Assembly: GCA_024704765.1 (NCBI GenBank)
Contig: JAKMXF010000001.1
Location: 95,544 to 133,778, forward strand
DNA: 38,235 nt
Direction of reading: 5' to 3'
Origin: Oopsacas minuta
Taxonomy: Eukaryota; Porifera; Hexactinellida; Lyssacinosida; Leucopsacidae
The position numbers and the translations under genes were made by a program. Positions 19,293 to 29,490 of this stretch are shown here, piece after piece (the stretch's first letter is position 1; each line of letters starts with the position of its first letter). The notes beneath the pieces were generated by a model, which was given only the letters and a program-made list of their open reading frames with translations, had not been told where the DNA came from and made no database searches.

Positions 19293-20143
19293 TTATTATT
19301 TATACATTGACCATTTTAATTCAAATCGATGTAATTTATTATATATTCTATATTTGTCTATTAAAAGTTACAAATGCTATGGGATTATAGGTATTATAGG
19401 AATCACATACATACGTATTTGGTACATTTCAGTGAGTGTCAAATAAACTACCTCTACTGTAAGCGTTATTTAAATATCTAATTTTAGAAATGACTAATTA
19501 ATGAATTACATAAATTTTGCAAAATATTTCGGTTATTTTTCAGATTTTTTATGATTTTCCCAAATATTTAGTGCAAAGAACATAAATCAGTTATATAATC
19601 TCTGAAGATTTGATTAATATGATTAGATTATGAGTAAAATGGCATCTAGTGACTGATATTTGATTCTTTCTGAAAATATTCGAATAATTTCCGATATTCT
19701 ATTTTTGAAATTCACATAGGATACTGGCCGTTGACTTCATATTTCATACCGATTCATAAGGAAGGATCATATCAAGCTGAACAAAAAAAAACAGTCTGGA
19801 ATATCTCACGTATACATATATACTTAGGACTGCTTTGGGGAGCAGCAGAGCGCATGGCCTAGGCGAATCTTCTTAGGGAGCGCAGGAATCAATTAGCCAC
19901 CCAAGGTGGAGGTATAGGGAGTAATTTCACGAGACGTCCCACATAATAAATATAATCTTGTGTAAACAGTAGTGCAACAAAAGATTTCAAAAGATTTAGC
20001 CCTAACACCCGTGGAGCTAAGTTAATCATAAGATAAAAGAGTTATTAATTAAGCAATAGTGTTTTACAACAATATATGTTAAGATTAAATCACTCCAAAA
20101 TATAATTTGAACATTTAGTAATTATATATAAATTTCGGAATAA
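19293..20143. other. Intergenic between HPS4 and PRELID3 (convergent)
   Basis: AT-rich 851-bp stretch between convergent genes. A GC-richer patch at about 19,830-19,945 (GACTGCTTTGGGGAGCAGCAG and following) may be a short interspersed element, but no tRNA-like box pair or target duplication was confirmed. Confidence 0.35.
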
Positions 20144-20692
20144 TTAAGATGAATCTGTGTGATTACCAATACTCTCTAGCTCTCGTTTAATCAATTCACT
20201 CTTCTCTTCAATCGCCTCTCTCCCCTTTCCGGCCATACTGGATATTCTGTCTGCCATCAGATTCTCCAGAGAACCTGAGAAAGGCAATTTAAATACGGAT
20301 ATCCTAGCCTCTTGCTCTAACAGGGTCCTGTTATCATCCCCGGGTACAACTGAGTATGTTAACGTCTCATCGATGCGTATTATACTAGCTAGCGTGAAAT
20401 TAGTAGATTTTAAAGTTAATGTTCTGTTATTTAAATCTAATACAGAACACTCTGAGACATATGTCATAGGCATCCTACTGAGACCCAATAGCTTAATAGC
20501 CCATGAAGGAGGGCTCCAAGAGGTACCAATGATCCTCCTACTGATAAGACGCCCCCTCTCATCCACTCTCCTATCCAGGACATCTAAGGCTCTCACTGCC
20601 GGGTTAAAGAGGTTGGGGTACTTCCTGAAAGCTGCAAGAATAATACACTCCCAGCGGTCATTGAATGAGTACTCTGTTCCCCAGATACGCAT
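20144..20692 (-). CDS. PRELID3: PRELI/MSF1 domain protein, PRELID3 (Slowmo) type
   Basis: A 182-aa protein, nearly all PRELI domain. The start MRIWGTEYSFNDRWECI and the blocks AAFRKYPNLFNP, VDERGRLISRRIIGTSW, LTLKSTNFT and SSMAGKGREAIE follow the Slowmo/PRELID3 order. These proteins sit in the mitochondrial intermembrane space. With TRIAP1 they shuttle phospholipid (phosphatidylserine for PRELID3B) between membranes. The length matches the family. The gene is 177 bp downstream of copine on the same strand, close enough for co-transcription. An acceptor-like CCTCTAATCAAG lies five bases before the ATG. Confidence 0.9.
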   Translation of the reverse strand: MRIWGTEYSFNDRWECIILAAFRKYPNLFNPAVRALDVLDRRVDERGRLISRRIIGTSWSPPSWAIKLLGLSRMPMTYVSECSVLDLNNRTLTLKSTNFTLASIIRIDETLTYSVVPGDDNRTLLEQEARISVFKLPFSGSLENLMADRISSMAGKGREAIEEKSELIKRELESIGNHTDSS

Positions 20693-20869
20693 ATTATCTT
20701 GATTAGAGGATAATTAATATAAATATTACCTAAATATATCAGTAGAGCGATAATCCTAATAAAAGATATATTCACAAACAGATAACCTTCGTATAATAGA
20801 CCCACAAATATAACCGAAATATAAATCTGTTGAAAAAGCAAATCCTTACTAACTACACATCTAATAGAT

Positions 20870-22516
20870 TTAAGGCTTTAGAATCCTCATTCTCATGTAC
20901 TGTTCTACTTGCTGTGGAATCTCTGCCAGTACCTCTTCAGCGAGATTGAAGACTCCAGATTTCTGTCTAGCCTTAGCTAGTTCATAGGATACGAACTGTA
21001 CAATATCCCGTAGAGCTGATTTTCCCTTAGAATCCATTAGTCTACTCTTATCAGCATCCAGCACCTGCATACCCACGAACTCATCATTACCAATACCAAT
21101 AATGACTAGAGATATAGGGTATTGACTAGCTGATACGATACAGTCCACGGCTTGTGATAGGTCACTGAAGGCTCCGTCTGTAAGCAGGAGAAGGATCGTA
21201 TAGGTAGGTTTACCTGTTTGTTCTGCTGCTTGTCCGGCTTTTGCGGAATCTAGCACTTTGTTCAGCAATACACTAACATTGGTAGGACCAGATAAGCGAC
21301 ACGCCTCTAGAGTCTCCTGGTAAGCAGTTACAATCTGTTCCACTCCTGTAATCTCAGGGGAATCGACCTTACCATTCAGAGGGAAGCACATATGAGCAGC
21401 TGCAAAGTTATCCACAGGGAGTTTAGCACCAAATCCGTAGCAGGGAATACTCTGGTCACTATCATAGGGAGCGAGAATAGACACAACAGACCTCAATACC
21501 TCCACGTATTTGTTAGGTCTGACCCCACCCATGTAGTGTAAGGAGGAAGGCTTCATAGGATTACCATTAGAACCTGTGAAGTCTATTGCTAAATGAAGGT
21601 TTATCTGAAGTCCAGCCTTTAGGTGGTCTGAGAAGCTGGTTATTACGTACAGGTCTGTAGATATGTCTAGAGTACCAGAATTTTTGTACTTTGAACCCTT
21701 CTTCTGCTGTATTTCAGGGTGTATCAGCTCCAAAGAGTTCAATTTAGTATCAGACCCATCAATATTAACCAGAGACCCTAGAGTGGGAGTAGTTATCCCT
21801 ATGAGATCAGAGGATCCGTCATTATCCCAGTCTAAGCAGTGTATCTCTATTGGAGCAGATAGGTTACCTCCACACAGCCTATTGCTCTTGAGTGTGAAAG
21901 GTAGCCAGATAGGGTTAAGGGTGTTGTCTATAACCTCTGTCTTGTGGACTAGTTGTGTCAATCCATCAGAGAGTACTCGCTTGATAAGGAGGTAGGGATC
22001 TGACTTGGAGAAGAGATCCTTCTTATCTAGCTTTATACCACGGATACTAAACTTAATTTCGTATTTAGCAGCCCTAACCTCCTCAGCATGCAGACTGATT
22101 ATACCAGTCTCCTTATCAGTACCAGGACGGTGTATCGGCTTAAGCAATGGCTTCTGACTGATCACGATATCTCCCAGACGAACCTCCCGTGACCCGATAA
22201 CCTCGTTCTTACCACCTTTATCATAATCCTCTACTACTATCTTGATATACTGCTCTATATGGAAGTAGTAAGAGAGTATAAATGTCTTCTGGAATTGAGG
22301 ATCTGAACAGTCCTGGATTACCTCTGTACGTCCTATTTCCGTTAGTTTATTCGTAGCTGTATCTCTGAGGAACAGAGTAGCTATTGGATCGGATTTGGAT
22401 AATATATCCATCTTCTTCAGACCCAGACAGGATATACTTATCTCCACTAGACTAGTGTGAGGCTGTATAGTCTGTGGATATGATGTTACTGCATGTAGTG
22501 GTGCTGCTACTGCCAT
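20870..22516 (-). CDS. CPNE: Copine
   Basis: A 548-aa calcium-dependent phospholipid-binding protein. C2A is at about 22-140 with calcium-loop residues in MDILSKSDP (D37, D43) and VVEDYDKGGKNE. C2B is at about 150-285 with LDKKDLFSKSDP and CLDWDNDGSSDLIG. A copine-type von Willebrand A domain runs from about 300 to 520, with the metal-site variant AIDFTGSNGNP, IPCYGFGAKLP and LLLTDGAFSD. All three domains are complete and of usual size. Copines recruit partners to membranes when calcium rises. The paralogue number cannot be set from sequence reading alone. A strong acceptor-like CTGTTACCTTAG lies 11 bases before the ATG. Confidence 0.96.
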   Translation of the reverse strand: MAVAAPLHAVTSYPQTIQPHTSLVEISISCLGLKKMDILSKSDPIATLFLRDTATNKLTEIGRTEVIQDCSDPQFQKTFILSYYFHIEQYIKIVVEDYDKGGKNEVIGSREVRLGDIVISQKPLLKPIHRPGTDKETGIISLHAEEVRAAKYEIKFSIRGIKLDKKDLFSKSDPYLLIKRVLSDGLTQLVHKTEVIDNTLNPIWLPFTLKSNRLCGGNLSAPIEIHCLDWDNDGSSDLIGITTPTLGSLVNIDGSDTKLNSLELIHPEIQQKKGSKYKNSGTLDISTDLYVITSFSDHLKAGLQINLHLAIDFTGSNGNPMKPSSLHYMGGVRPNKYVEVLRSVVSILAPYDSDQSIPCYGFGAKLPVDNFAAAHMCFPLNGKVDSPEITGVEQIVTAYQETLEACRLSGPTNVSVLLNKVLDSAKAGQAAEQTGKPTYTILLLLTDGAFSDLSQAVDCIVSASQYPISLVIIGIGNDEFVGMQVLDADKSRLMDSKGKSALRDIVQFVSYELAKARQKSGVFNLAEEVLAEIPQQVEQYMRMRILKP

Positions 22517-22762
22517 AACATGTAACCCTAAGGTAACAGAGTTAAATTATAGTTACTGTATTACTCGAATAGTTTAAGTTTCAAGCTACTCGAGCTCGAG
22601 GAGGTAGTAAAAGTCTTTAGTGCGTGTGCTAAGAACTTTAGCTTTATACAGTAATACATTATTACACGAGATATTCATTATGAGAGCATTAATCACTCAT
22701 TTTTTTGAAGTGCGCTCCTAAACATGAAAAGGACCGGAACTCCTACCTCCGTCCCTTACACA

Positions 22763-22802
22763 GAAAAGGAGCGCTCCCGAAAAATGGATAACGCTCCTTT
22801 TC
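22763..22802. repeat. 11-bp perfect inverted repeat
   Basis: GAAAAGGAGCG and CGCTCCTTTTC pair perfectly across an 18-base loop. A related GTGCGCTCCT with AGGACCGGAACTCC lies just before it, so this may be one end of a degraded inverted-repeat element. Confidence 0.6.
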
Positions 22803-22927
22803 ATTTTTTCAGGTTTACATTAGATTGTATCATAGGTAGGATTGAATTTAACTGTTGTACATTCGGGAAATTGCTAAATATGCAACATCAAATCTAAATC
22901 TGTAACATAGAACCTGTTGTGGTAATG

Positions 22928-22960
22928 AAAAAGTGGCCTGCAAGGCTGCAACCACTTTTT
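22928..22960. repeat. 9-bp perfect inverted repeat
   Basis: AAAAAGTGG and CCACTTTTT flank a 15-base loop containing a direct GCAAGGCTGCAA motif. It looks like a terminator-type stem, but in eukaryotic DNA it is more likely repeat debris. Confidence 0.55.
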
Positions 22961-23332
22961 ACATCAACAAACTGAATTTATGCAGAATATCTATAAGAAT
23001 TGGTAAATTGTTTGCAATAATATAAGAGATTAGGAGTAAATATATTTTGGAAAAATAGATTACCGTAATAAATTGACAATAGGAAATGGGCAAAATTATC
23101 ATTATAGCGAGCAGACCTTGGAATACTCCCATATTTTTGTTGTTTAACTGTTGTTCTATGGTGTTTTGAATAATTCTTACACTGCACAGAAGGGTTTATA
23201 AGCAGCTCACTGGCTCATCGACCCACCGGCGCACCGAGAAATCTCCAGTTCTCCCTGTAAGCCAGTCCGTCCCTGGTTATTGTTGTGTATTGGCCGTACC
23301 ATTTATAATGGAATTAATTAACACAACTAGCC

Positions 23333-23661
23333 TAGGGTGGCCAGCATGTTTAGGTCTAAATCATGTACATTTGAGCATTTGCACCCAAATATTCCTGAAC
23401 TTTCCTGGACATAATTTCAACATCCTGGACCAAATCCTGGACACTTGTATTTGACAAGTATATGTACGTATAAAACGATAAATGGATGTATATTTTTGTA
23501 ATAGAAATAGCATGAAACCTCATTTAACATGGTATTGACAGCCAGTTTAAGAATTTTAATAGCCTTTTATTCAAATTATAATCTCGAGAATCCTGTACTC
23601 GTGTATTAAAATCCTGGACTTATAAGAATTTTGGCGAAAATCTTAGACAATGGTCACCCTA
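23333..23661. mobile_element. hAT-like MITE, 329 bp
   Basis: The left end TAGGGTGGCCA and right end TGGTCACCCTA are inverted with one mismatch. The flanking 8-mers AACTAGCC and TACTAGTC agree at six of eight positions, fitting a decayed 8-bp hAT target duplication. The interior holds repeated TCCTGGAC motifs and no coding frame. Confidence 0.6.
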
Positions 23662-24015
23662 TACTAGTCTACTACATAACTATTTTATGGCAGTTTTAAG
23701 TTCATCAAATGAATTTGAATTCAGATAACTAATATTTCCAGCCCAGACATAGTATGTACTATGCAGGTAACAGAGAACAGTTAATAAAAAATTATACTAA
23801 AGCTGCTTTAGATGATCATTAATAGATGTATATATCAATAACAGCTAATTTATACAGAAAAAGAATAATAAAAAGTTCATTATGACGTAAATTCATAATA
23901 ATGTACATATAAGAAATAAATCCGAGCGAGTATAAATATGCGAGATACTTAAAAACATGTTATGTAAATCCAACTCTCTACATGCTTGCTATCTATATGG
24001 TGTCTCTGCACTATG

Positions 24016-25455
24016 CTACGTAGTTATGAATATTTTCCCTAATACAACGGATATTACACACCCCAAAAAGAGACCTGCTCCAAGGGAGAGTGCCATAAGA
24101 ATAGCAGCTGTCTCTCTGTAACTTTCTGGGGCTTTACGGGGACCATGCATCATGCTAATGCTAGACAATACACCATTAGTTATGCCTAGTAGAATCATAA
24201 TACTGAGAAATATGTAGTCGTTAGAGAACCAATAAGGGAAGAATATCTTATGTGATATGTTACATAGAAGGATGAAGGGAATGAAGAGTGTTCTTATAAG
24301 AGCCAGTACTGTAATCAGAAGTGAAGGAATCTTGCATTTAGCTGTGAATCCAGCAGATGCTCTTCCTATGAAGTCAAACAAATTGAATGTTAAGAAACAG
24401 AATACAGGCGTAAAATAGAGACACACCCAATCACTACACATATCAAGTCTTATGGGAGATATCATAAAAGAGCTTATATTAGCAAAATTGTCTCCTGGAC
24501 ATGAGCACCTGTCAGCTGTAGAGTTAAATTTACCTTGAGACAACACGGATGACGTCAGAGCTGGGAACACAGATAAAGTAATCGTGAACACATAGAAAGC
24601 ATTGAAACAGTCTAATCCTATATATCTACCTACAAGTTTAACTTCATATAGAAATCTAGACAAAAACTCTAGCTTACGAGGCTCAGGGAGATCACGCATA
24701 AGTCTTCTACTATATGGGAATAGAGTGAGAGCAATAAACGTCACGATACACAAGAGTATGCTAATACCAGCAACTGAGAAGTATACACAAGCTGAAGTGT
24801 TAAGGAAATCTGTGGAATCTGGCATTATTCCTACCTTTCTGACTATGTATTTTGATATTATTAGAATGAGGGGAGGGAGGATCCCGCCCAACCCCTGTCC
24901 TACCAACACCGCTTGTGTGTGTACACTAGGAAATACACCTGTAATACCTATAATACTAGTTTGGTATATTCCACTGACTGCATTGATAACAGCAACACAA
25001 ATGAATGTAATAACTGTGAATATAACCTCTGGTATGTCTATCTCTGTGAATGCTATAGTAGCTATAAATAGAACTAGCATCATAATCAGAGATAAGTATA
25101 CTCTGGGATTAGGTCTTAGGAACTCTTTTATAAATAATGTCAAGAAGAAAAATATGAAGTTAGGGGTCTGAGCTACCAACACAAGATAAGCTTCAAAGTT
25201 GCTAAGACCTGACTTCCTTATGAAATAGCTGTTAGCTGTTATGAACAGGTTCCATGGTAGGAGGGTACCCATCCCTAGGATAAAGAAGAGTATCCATACT
25301 ATAGATATGCTTAGAGTACTGGGAGATTTGTTCACCGTAGTCTTAGTAGTTGCTGGTATAGAGATTAGAGGAACAGATGGATTGTCTGTATCGTTAATTG
25401 CACCGTAATTTTGTGTATTTAGGTTAGGAGAGGGAGGTGTGTCTTGTCTCTTCAT
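24016..25455 (-). CDS. SLC29: Equilibrative nucleoside transporter (SLC29 family)
   Basis: A 479-aa membrane protein with about eleven helices. The first helix carries the family signature WILFFILGMGTLLPWNLFITA near residues 54-74. The fifth to sixth region NAVSGIYQTSIIGITGVFP and the last helices LLGITNGVLSSISMMHGPRKAP (GYLSS-type position reads GVLSS) match the ENT layout. A cytosolic N-terminus of about 50 residues and a loop near 250-270 are also typical. A cysteine-bearing loop (DRCSCPGD near 325, SDWVCLY near 345) is longer than in most ENTs. It should carry nucleosides across the plasma or lysosomal membrane. The ATG is one base after TTTGATGTTAG. Confidence 0.92.
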   Translation of the reverse strand: MKRQDTPPSPNLNTQNYGAINDTDNPSVPLISIPATTKTTVNKSPSTLSISIVWILFFILGMGTLLPWNLFITANSYFIRKSGLSNFEAYLVLVAQTPNFIFFFLTLFIKEFLRPNPRVYLSLIMMLVLFIATIAFTEIDIPEVIFTVITFICVAVINAVSGIYQTSIIGITGVFPSVHTQAVLVGQGLGGILPPLILIISKYIVRKVGIMPDSTDFLNTSACVYFSVAGISILLCIVTFIALTLFPYSRRLMRDLPEPRKLEFLSRFLYEVKLVGRYIGLDCFNAFYVFTITLSVFPALTSSVLSQGKFNSTADRCSCPGDNFANISSFMISPIRLDMCSDWVCLYFTPVFCFLTFNLFDFIGRASAGFTAKCKIPSLLITVLALIRTLFIPFILLCNISHKIFFPYWFSNDYIFLSIMILLGITNGVLSSISMMHGPRKAPESYRETAAILMALSLGAGLFLGCVISVVLGKIFITT

Positions 25456-25768
25456 ACTAACATCAAAGTATAAATAGGATAAATTTGATAATCAAAAGGA
25501 TTAGACGTATTAGAGTAAGGGGATATATCCTGTGTTGTAGGAATATGCATGTTCCTATTTGCATGGAAATTCAACATACATACACGATGCACAACTGGAC
25601 GTCCCGATGCCTAATCCGGCCGTCAGTTTAAGCAACGGAATCCGATTTTGTAATCGGATAGGTTGGGCATCCCGGCGAAACATATATACGAAATGGCAAA
25701 ATCTACTTATTAATTGAAACCGGTTAGAAAACAGATAGATTAGTTATAATTAAACACGCCAATAAATG
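25456..25768. other. Intergenic between MRPL9 and SLC29
   Basis: A 313-bp gap. A palindromic patch at 25,594-25,680 includes CCGATTTTGTAATCGG and an imperfect pair GATGCCTAATCC with GGTTGGGCATC, so it may be a small inverted-repeat element. No gene. Confidence 0.4.
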
Positions 25769-26425
25769 CTATGCGTAACTAAGTTTAGGGTTCACTCGTA
25801 TAATCGGGTCCCGTACTTCTAATTTAGCATCCTGAAACACTCCTGGATTAATCTGAACTTTAAAATGATAAACCCCTACCTCAGTGAGAGGCCACCTTAC
25901 CTCCTCCTCCTCTTCAATACTCCCTATACACTCTCTAGGAATATTCAGGTCTATTTCCTCTCTGTAACGAAGTGATATATCTTCAGGGTATATTGTAAAG
26001 TTAATCACATCGGGTATGTAAGTTAGTACATTCTCTTCTAGAATTTTCTTTACAATTTGCACAGCTTTAGCTAACTTTATTTCAGGTGTTTGAATGGAAT
26101 CTCCTAGTGTTCCTAGTTTGTTTGCTTGTAGTATCATGTACCTTTGTCCTCGTAGATATGGGTCATATATACGAGCGGGTATTGCCTGTTTATTGGGGAT
26201 GAGATGGTTTCTAGCCGTACCAGGTAGCACCCAAACAATTTCTCCCTTCAAGCCAACTGCTTCAACATCTGTGAGCATATATATAGGCAGACGTCTGTCT
26301 CTGTTTGGATGTTGAATAAACTTCTTTGATTCTCGAATCTGTCCAACCCATGCTACCTGGATACGAGAGAACACCTGCACGTAGAAATAGGAAGAGAGAG
26401 GTTTCGTCAAACTTACCAAATTCAT
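25769..26425 (-). CDS. MRPL9: Mitochondrial ribosomal protein bL9m
   Basis: Start at Met 26,425 gives 218 aa. The frame is open 43 codons further upstream but has no ATG there, and that part overlaps a small inverted repeat. The bL9 N-domain is visible: MLTDVEAVGLKGEIVWV, then PGTARNHLIPNKQAI, matching the GxxGdxvxVkxGyaRNxLiP pattern with AR-N-LIP kept. A divergent C-terminal half (KAVQIVKKILEENV) follows, as in animal MRPL9. The N-terminus is basic and hydrophobic, suitable for mitochondrial import. An acceptor-like GAGTTTTTGTCAAG lies eight bases before this ATG, supporting the choice of start. Confidence 0.78.
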   Translation of the reverse strand: MNLVSLTKPLSSYFYVQVFSRIQVAWVGQIRESKKFIQHPNRDRRLPIYMLTDVEAVGLKGEIVWVLPGTARNHLIPNKQAIPARIYDPYLRGQRYMILQANKLGTLGDSIQTPEIKLAKAVQIVKKILEENVLTYIPDVINFTIYPEDISLRYREEIDLNIPRECIGSIEEEEEVRWPLTEVGVYHFKVQINPGVFQDAKLEVRDPIIRVNPKLSYA

Positions 26426-26504
26426 TGGAATAACTTGACAAAAACTCAGATATCTACGACCATATAAATGCAGATACTTAAATATATGATCATACAGTGA
26501 GTGT

Positions 26505-26595
26505 TCTCTAGTTGTCCACCAAATATAAAATGTTCGATGATAATAATAAAACACTTGGAAAAGCTTGTCCGCTAGTGCGGATGGACAACTAGAGA
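26505..26595. repeat. 14-bp inverted repeat pair
   Basis: TCTCTAGTTGTCCA at 26,505-26,518 is perfectly inverted at 26,582-26,595, spanning about 91 bp upstream of MRPL9. It may be a very short MITE. It explains why the open frame runs upstream of the MRPL9 start. Confidence 0.6.
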
Positions 26596-26763
26596 GATCA
26601 CTACCTAAGTCGGGTATAACTCTATGCTGATGTTTAGTAAAGCTGTCAGAATTCGATTAATAACATATACAAATATGCAAATCTAAAAGAAATGTACTCG
26701 TTGATGTGTTTGCTGTTTGAAGCATTGAATGAGTTATTAAACACGTTAGACAAATAACAGCTG

Positions 26764-28284
26764 TTATTTGTCTGATTGAGTTGTAGAGCGAAAGAAAAAA
26801 GAGAGGAACCTAGAACGAGAACTGTTCTCCTGTTGTTCTCTTTCAGATTGAGTCAACTCAGCCACGCCCTCACAGGATTCTGAAAGATTAATGCTCTTCT
26901 CCAAGTCCTCCCAATCACTGTCACTATCACTAGCATTTGACAGACTTCTGAGTCGTGTTTCTCCTCCCACAGGACTCGTCAAGTCAGTACCAAGGAGTTG
27001 ACTCTCTCGAACAAACAATTCAGGGTAGGGATAGAATGCGAGTCTTTGTCCTAATCTCGGATTTCTGCGATTCAGTAGGGTAAGCAGATTCTCTAGGGCG
27101 TGTCCCTTGAGTAGTAGGTCCTGTGGCACTCCCTGTGTAGCAGCTAGGTACACGACATCATTCTCTAGATGAGACGCGGCAGAGCACAGCTGGGAACTGT
27201 CTGCACCTGTGTCTGGGATATTAAAGGTAGAGAATGACAGACGATCTGTCAGTAGTATATCTAGGATAAATGCAATAGTTTGCACAAGCTGAGCTGCATG
27301 AGAGAGAGCAGCTAAAGTAGCAGTGCGTGCTGACTCGGAACAGATCAAACGAGAGACATCCAAACTTGAACTAACCACAGAATGAGAACAGAGCTTAGGC
27401 ACATACAAAGAAGCAGGAGGTAGACAACAGTCAAGGATAGAATATTTCTCACCACCTGGTTCAATCCACACGAAGTCCTGTTTGTTGATAGGAGATACAG
27501 GTGATTCCAGCTGCATAGCTGAGTGAGAACCTGGTATAGTACTCAAGTTAGTTAACTTCTGAATTAGAAAGCAGTCACTCTGTATTTCCTGTAGACATAG
27601 TCTTCGGGTACTAGTGAGTTGATCACTCATACGTTCCAGCTTATTTCTACTAGTTGTACAACGCTCCTCACACTCCTGTATGTAATCTACGAAACTAGCT
27701 CTACTGGCCTCTCCCAGCTGTTCCTCCCGTCTTGTGTTCCTACCCATCAGCTGTTTTAAACGATTTTTCCCCACACGTACTCGATCGCTTTCTAACTCAA
27801 CAGCTCTACGCTGTGCTCGTAGTCTGGCCTGCAGACGAATAACATCTTGGTATGCTAGCATACGACTGGTGTGTTCCTCAAGATACGGTCTAATCCTCTT
27901 CCGGAGGTCTTGCCCCCTCTTGAGAGAAAGGGCGAGAGTTTCCTGTCTATGTGATAGGTCGTGTCCGTCTGAAGAGGAAGAGGTATATGGGTGATAGAAA
28001 CAGCTGTTGATACAGTCAGGACAATAGAAACTGGATTGATTAACCTGACAACAAGGGCAAGGATGGTATGTAGAGAGACCGAGGAGAGTTTTGTCTTGTG
28101 GTGAGTCACTGGGAGTAGAAGGAGGCGTTAGACGTTCTATCGGGACAATATGGTGAGAGAGAGATTCTGTGTTGTCAATAAATTCAATGCTGGAGTGACT
28201 AGGATGACGCTCCAGCAGTCTTAACAGAGGCTGGAACTCTCCGTCAGAGTCAGACCCTGAGGTGCAGTCTAGCCTCAGCATCAT
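26764..28284 (-). CDS. ATG14: ATG14 (Barkor), autophagy PI3K subunit
   Basis: A 506-aa protein. ATG14 directs the class III PI3-kinase (VPS34, VPS15, Beclin 1) to autophagosome sites on the ER. The N-terminal zinc-type motif is present as CPCC (C76/C79) plus CPDC (C88/C91). A long coiled coil follows at about 115-245 (RLRAQRRAVELESDRVRV, NKLERMSDQLTSTRRL). Then comes the ordered domain with AALSHAAQLVQTIAFILDILL and LENDVVYLAATQGV, matching the animal ATG14 order. It has the acidic SDSDWEDL near 463, and a hydrophobic end RSRFLSFFFRS that fits the membrane-sensing BATS tail. An N-terminal Ser/Asp-rich extension of about 70 residues is extra. UVRAG is the alternative but lacks the CxxC pairs and SDWEDL. 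Confidence 0.82.
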   Translation of the reverse strand: MMLRLDCTSGSDSDGEFQPLLRLLERHPSHSSIEFIDNTESLSHHIVPIERLTPPSTPSDSPQDKTLLGLSTYHPCPCCQVNQSSFYCPDCINSCFYHPYTSSSSDGHDLSHRQETLALSLKRGQDLRKRIRPYLEEHTSRMLAYQDVIRLQARLRAQRRAVELESDRVRVGKNRLKQLMGRNTRREEQLGEASRASFVDYIQECEERCTTSRNKLERMSDQLTSTRRLCLQEIQSDCFLIQKLTNLSTIPGSHSAMQLESPVSPINKQDFVWIEPGGEKYSILDCCLPPASLYVPKLCSHSVVSSSLDVSRLICSESARTATLAALSHAAQLVQTIAFILDILLTDRLSFSTFNIPDTGADSSQLCSAASHLENDVVYLAATQGVPQDLLLKGHALENLLTLLNRRNPRLGQRLAFYPYPELFVRESQLLGTDLTSPVGGETRLRSLSNASDSDSDWEDLEKSINLSESCEGVAELTQSEREQQENSSRSRFLSFFFRSTTQSDK

Positions 28285-28800
28285 AATTATCTGAGCTATC
28301 TAATTATGTACGAGTAAAGTGTACTGACTAATGAAATCATCATATGTACATAATATTTATAGATAAATTTTATGGATGATTGCCAGTCAACCTGTACCAC
28401 ATGCCAACTCGTACTAAAAGTCAACTCATACAAAGTCTACTCCTACAAAAGCAGAGATGCAGTATTCTGGACTGGGCCGCAGTCCAGACCGATCGTTCGG
28501 TTTCACAACCGTCCGGTCACCGCTTTTTCTCAAGTGCTGCCTGGACCAGTCAGAATTATCGAACTAAGGGTCGGGCCAAATTTAAAACTGAGCCATTATA
28601 CAAAAGTATAGGCGTATACTTTCCAACAGTCCCAGATTTTTCGGACATGTGTTGACAGTTGAGGCTAATGTCCCGCCCAAACTTACCAAACTATAAAGTA
28701 CGAGAATTATCCGCAGCATGACCTACTTAAACGGCTCCTAAACTGGTTAACCACTAATGTGGAAACTGGTTCTGTTGGATCCGTCATGACACAATATAAA
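28285..28800. other. Intergenic, repeat-like, no gene
   Basis: It contains a small palindrome CTGGACT...AGTCCAG near 28,468-28,488 and GC-richer DNA to about 28,680. The overlapping short frames here have no domain and look spurious. Marks the border of the repeat-rich block that runs to the window end. Confidence 0.4.
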
Positions 28801-29490
28801 GGGTACAACTATAGAATCCGACACCTCCCAACATATTCAATGTGGTCAAATATCCCTATATGCACCGTTGAAGAACGCGTTGAGAGAAGCTGAGGGAGCT
28901 TTCGAACTCAAAATCAGATGAAGACTGACGAAGTTACAAAAATCTTCTAAATAAGCCAAATCCTATGGAGATAATTGAATTAGCCATTGTACTGAAATAT
29001 TCAAATATTGATGATCAATTCTATACAACCACCATAGGAATGAACATACAATAAATCTTGCGGTTATATCAACGCTTTCGTCAATTGATTGATTCTTATA
29101 TGAAAATATTAGTTTGCGTAATTTGTAGTTATTCCTATTAAGAATCGTCAATTTAAACCTGGTGTGGCCTGGTTCCCAAAGGGGCGAAAACCTGGTCACA
29201 CCGTATATCTCGAAAACTATAATTCACATCGCTTAGCTTTAAAAAGGGAAACAGTAGGTCTTGGCGTCATCTAGCCAAAAAAAAAACACTCGGACCACAT
29301 CCAGCTATCCTAACAATAGGTGTTATGCACCATTAATGTTGCTAAATAATCATCAAGTACATTTCAAAGATATCTTAACTATTATTCATTTGTTGCTTAA
29401 AAAACACATCCTTAACTAAGATAAATGATAAATGCATTCAGTAGTGTTGATATCATAAAATTTACTCTGTTGGATATTAGTTGTTCAGTA
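28800..29490 (+). repeat. Repeat copy L: membrane-protein tail plus 3' flank
   Basis: Homologous to 30,565-30,678 plus 36,773-36,950 (same strand) and to 36,960-37,600 (inverted). The first 280 bp correspond to the C-terminal coding part of the frame at 37,325-38,026 (residues LREAEGAFELK are still readable) but with several stops. The non-coding part at 29,153-29,217 is almost identical to the inverse of 37,201-37,264. No element ends were defined. Confidence 0.7.

Larger units (their letters stand above)
22517..24015. other. Intergenic with hairpins and a MITE
   Basis: A 1.5-kb gap between copine and SLC29. It holds two hairpins (22,763-22,802 and 22,928-22,960) and a hAT-type MITE (23,333-23,661), listed separately. 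A GC-richer patch at 23,200-23,275 is unexplained. No gene supported; the 69-aa frame at 22,978-23,187 looks spurious. Confidence 0.45.

Noticed and set aside
19830-19945. Possible tRNA-derived SINE
   Set aside because: I could not find a convincing A box and B box pair, a tail or target duplications.
24602-25171. 189-aa plus-strand open frame
   Set aside because: It is antisense to the well-supported SLC29 transporter and has no domain of its own.
20144-28284. Functional membrane-trafficking gene cluster (copine, PRELID3, SLC29, ATG14, HPS4)
   Set aside because: The genes act in different compartments and the grouping is easily chance in a compact genome; only strand and spacing support co-transcription of some pairs.
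28380-28655. Overlapping plus-strand frames of 79 and 91 aa
   Set aside because: They overlap in two frames, have no recognisable domain, and lie in GC-richer repeat-like sequence.
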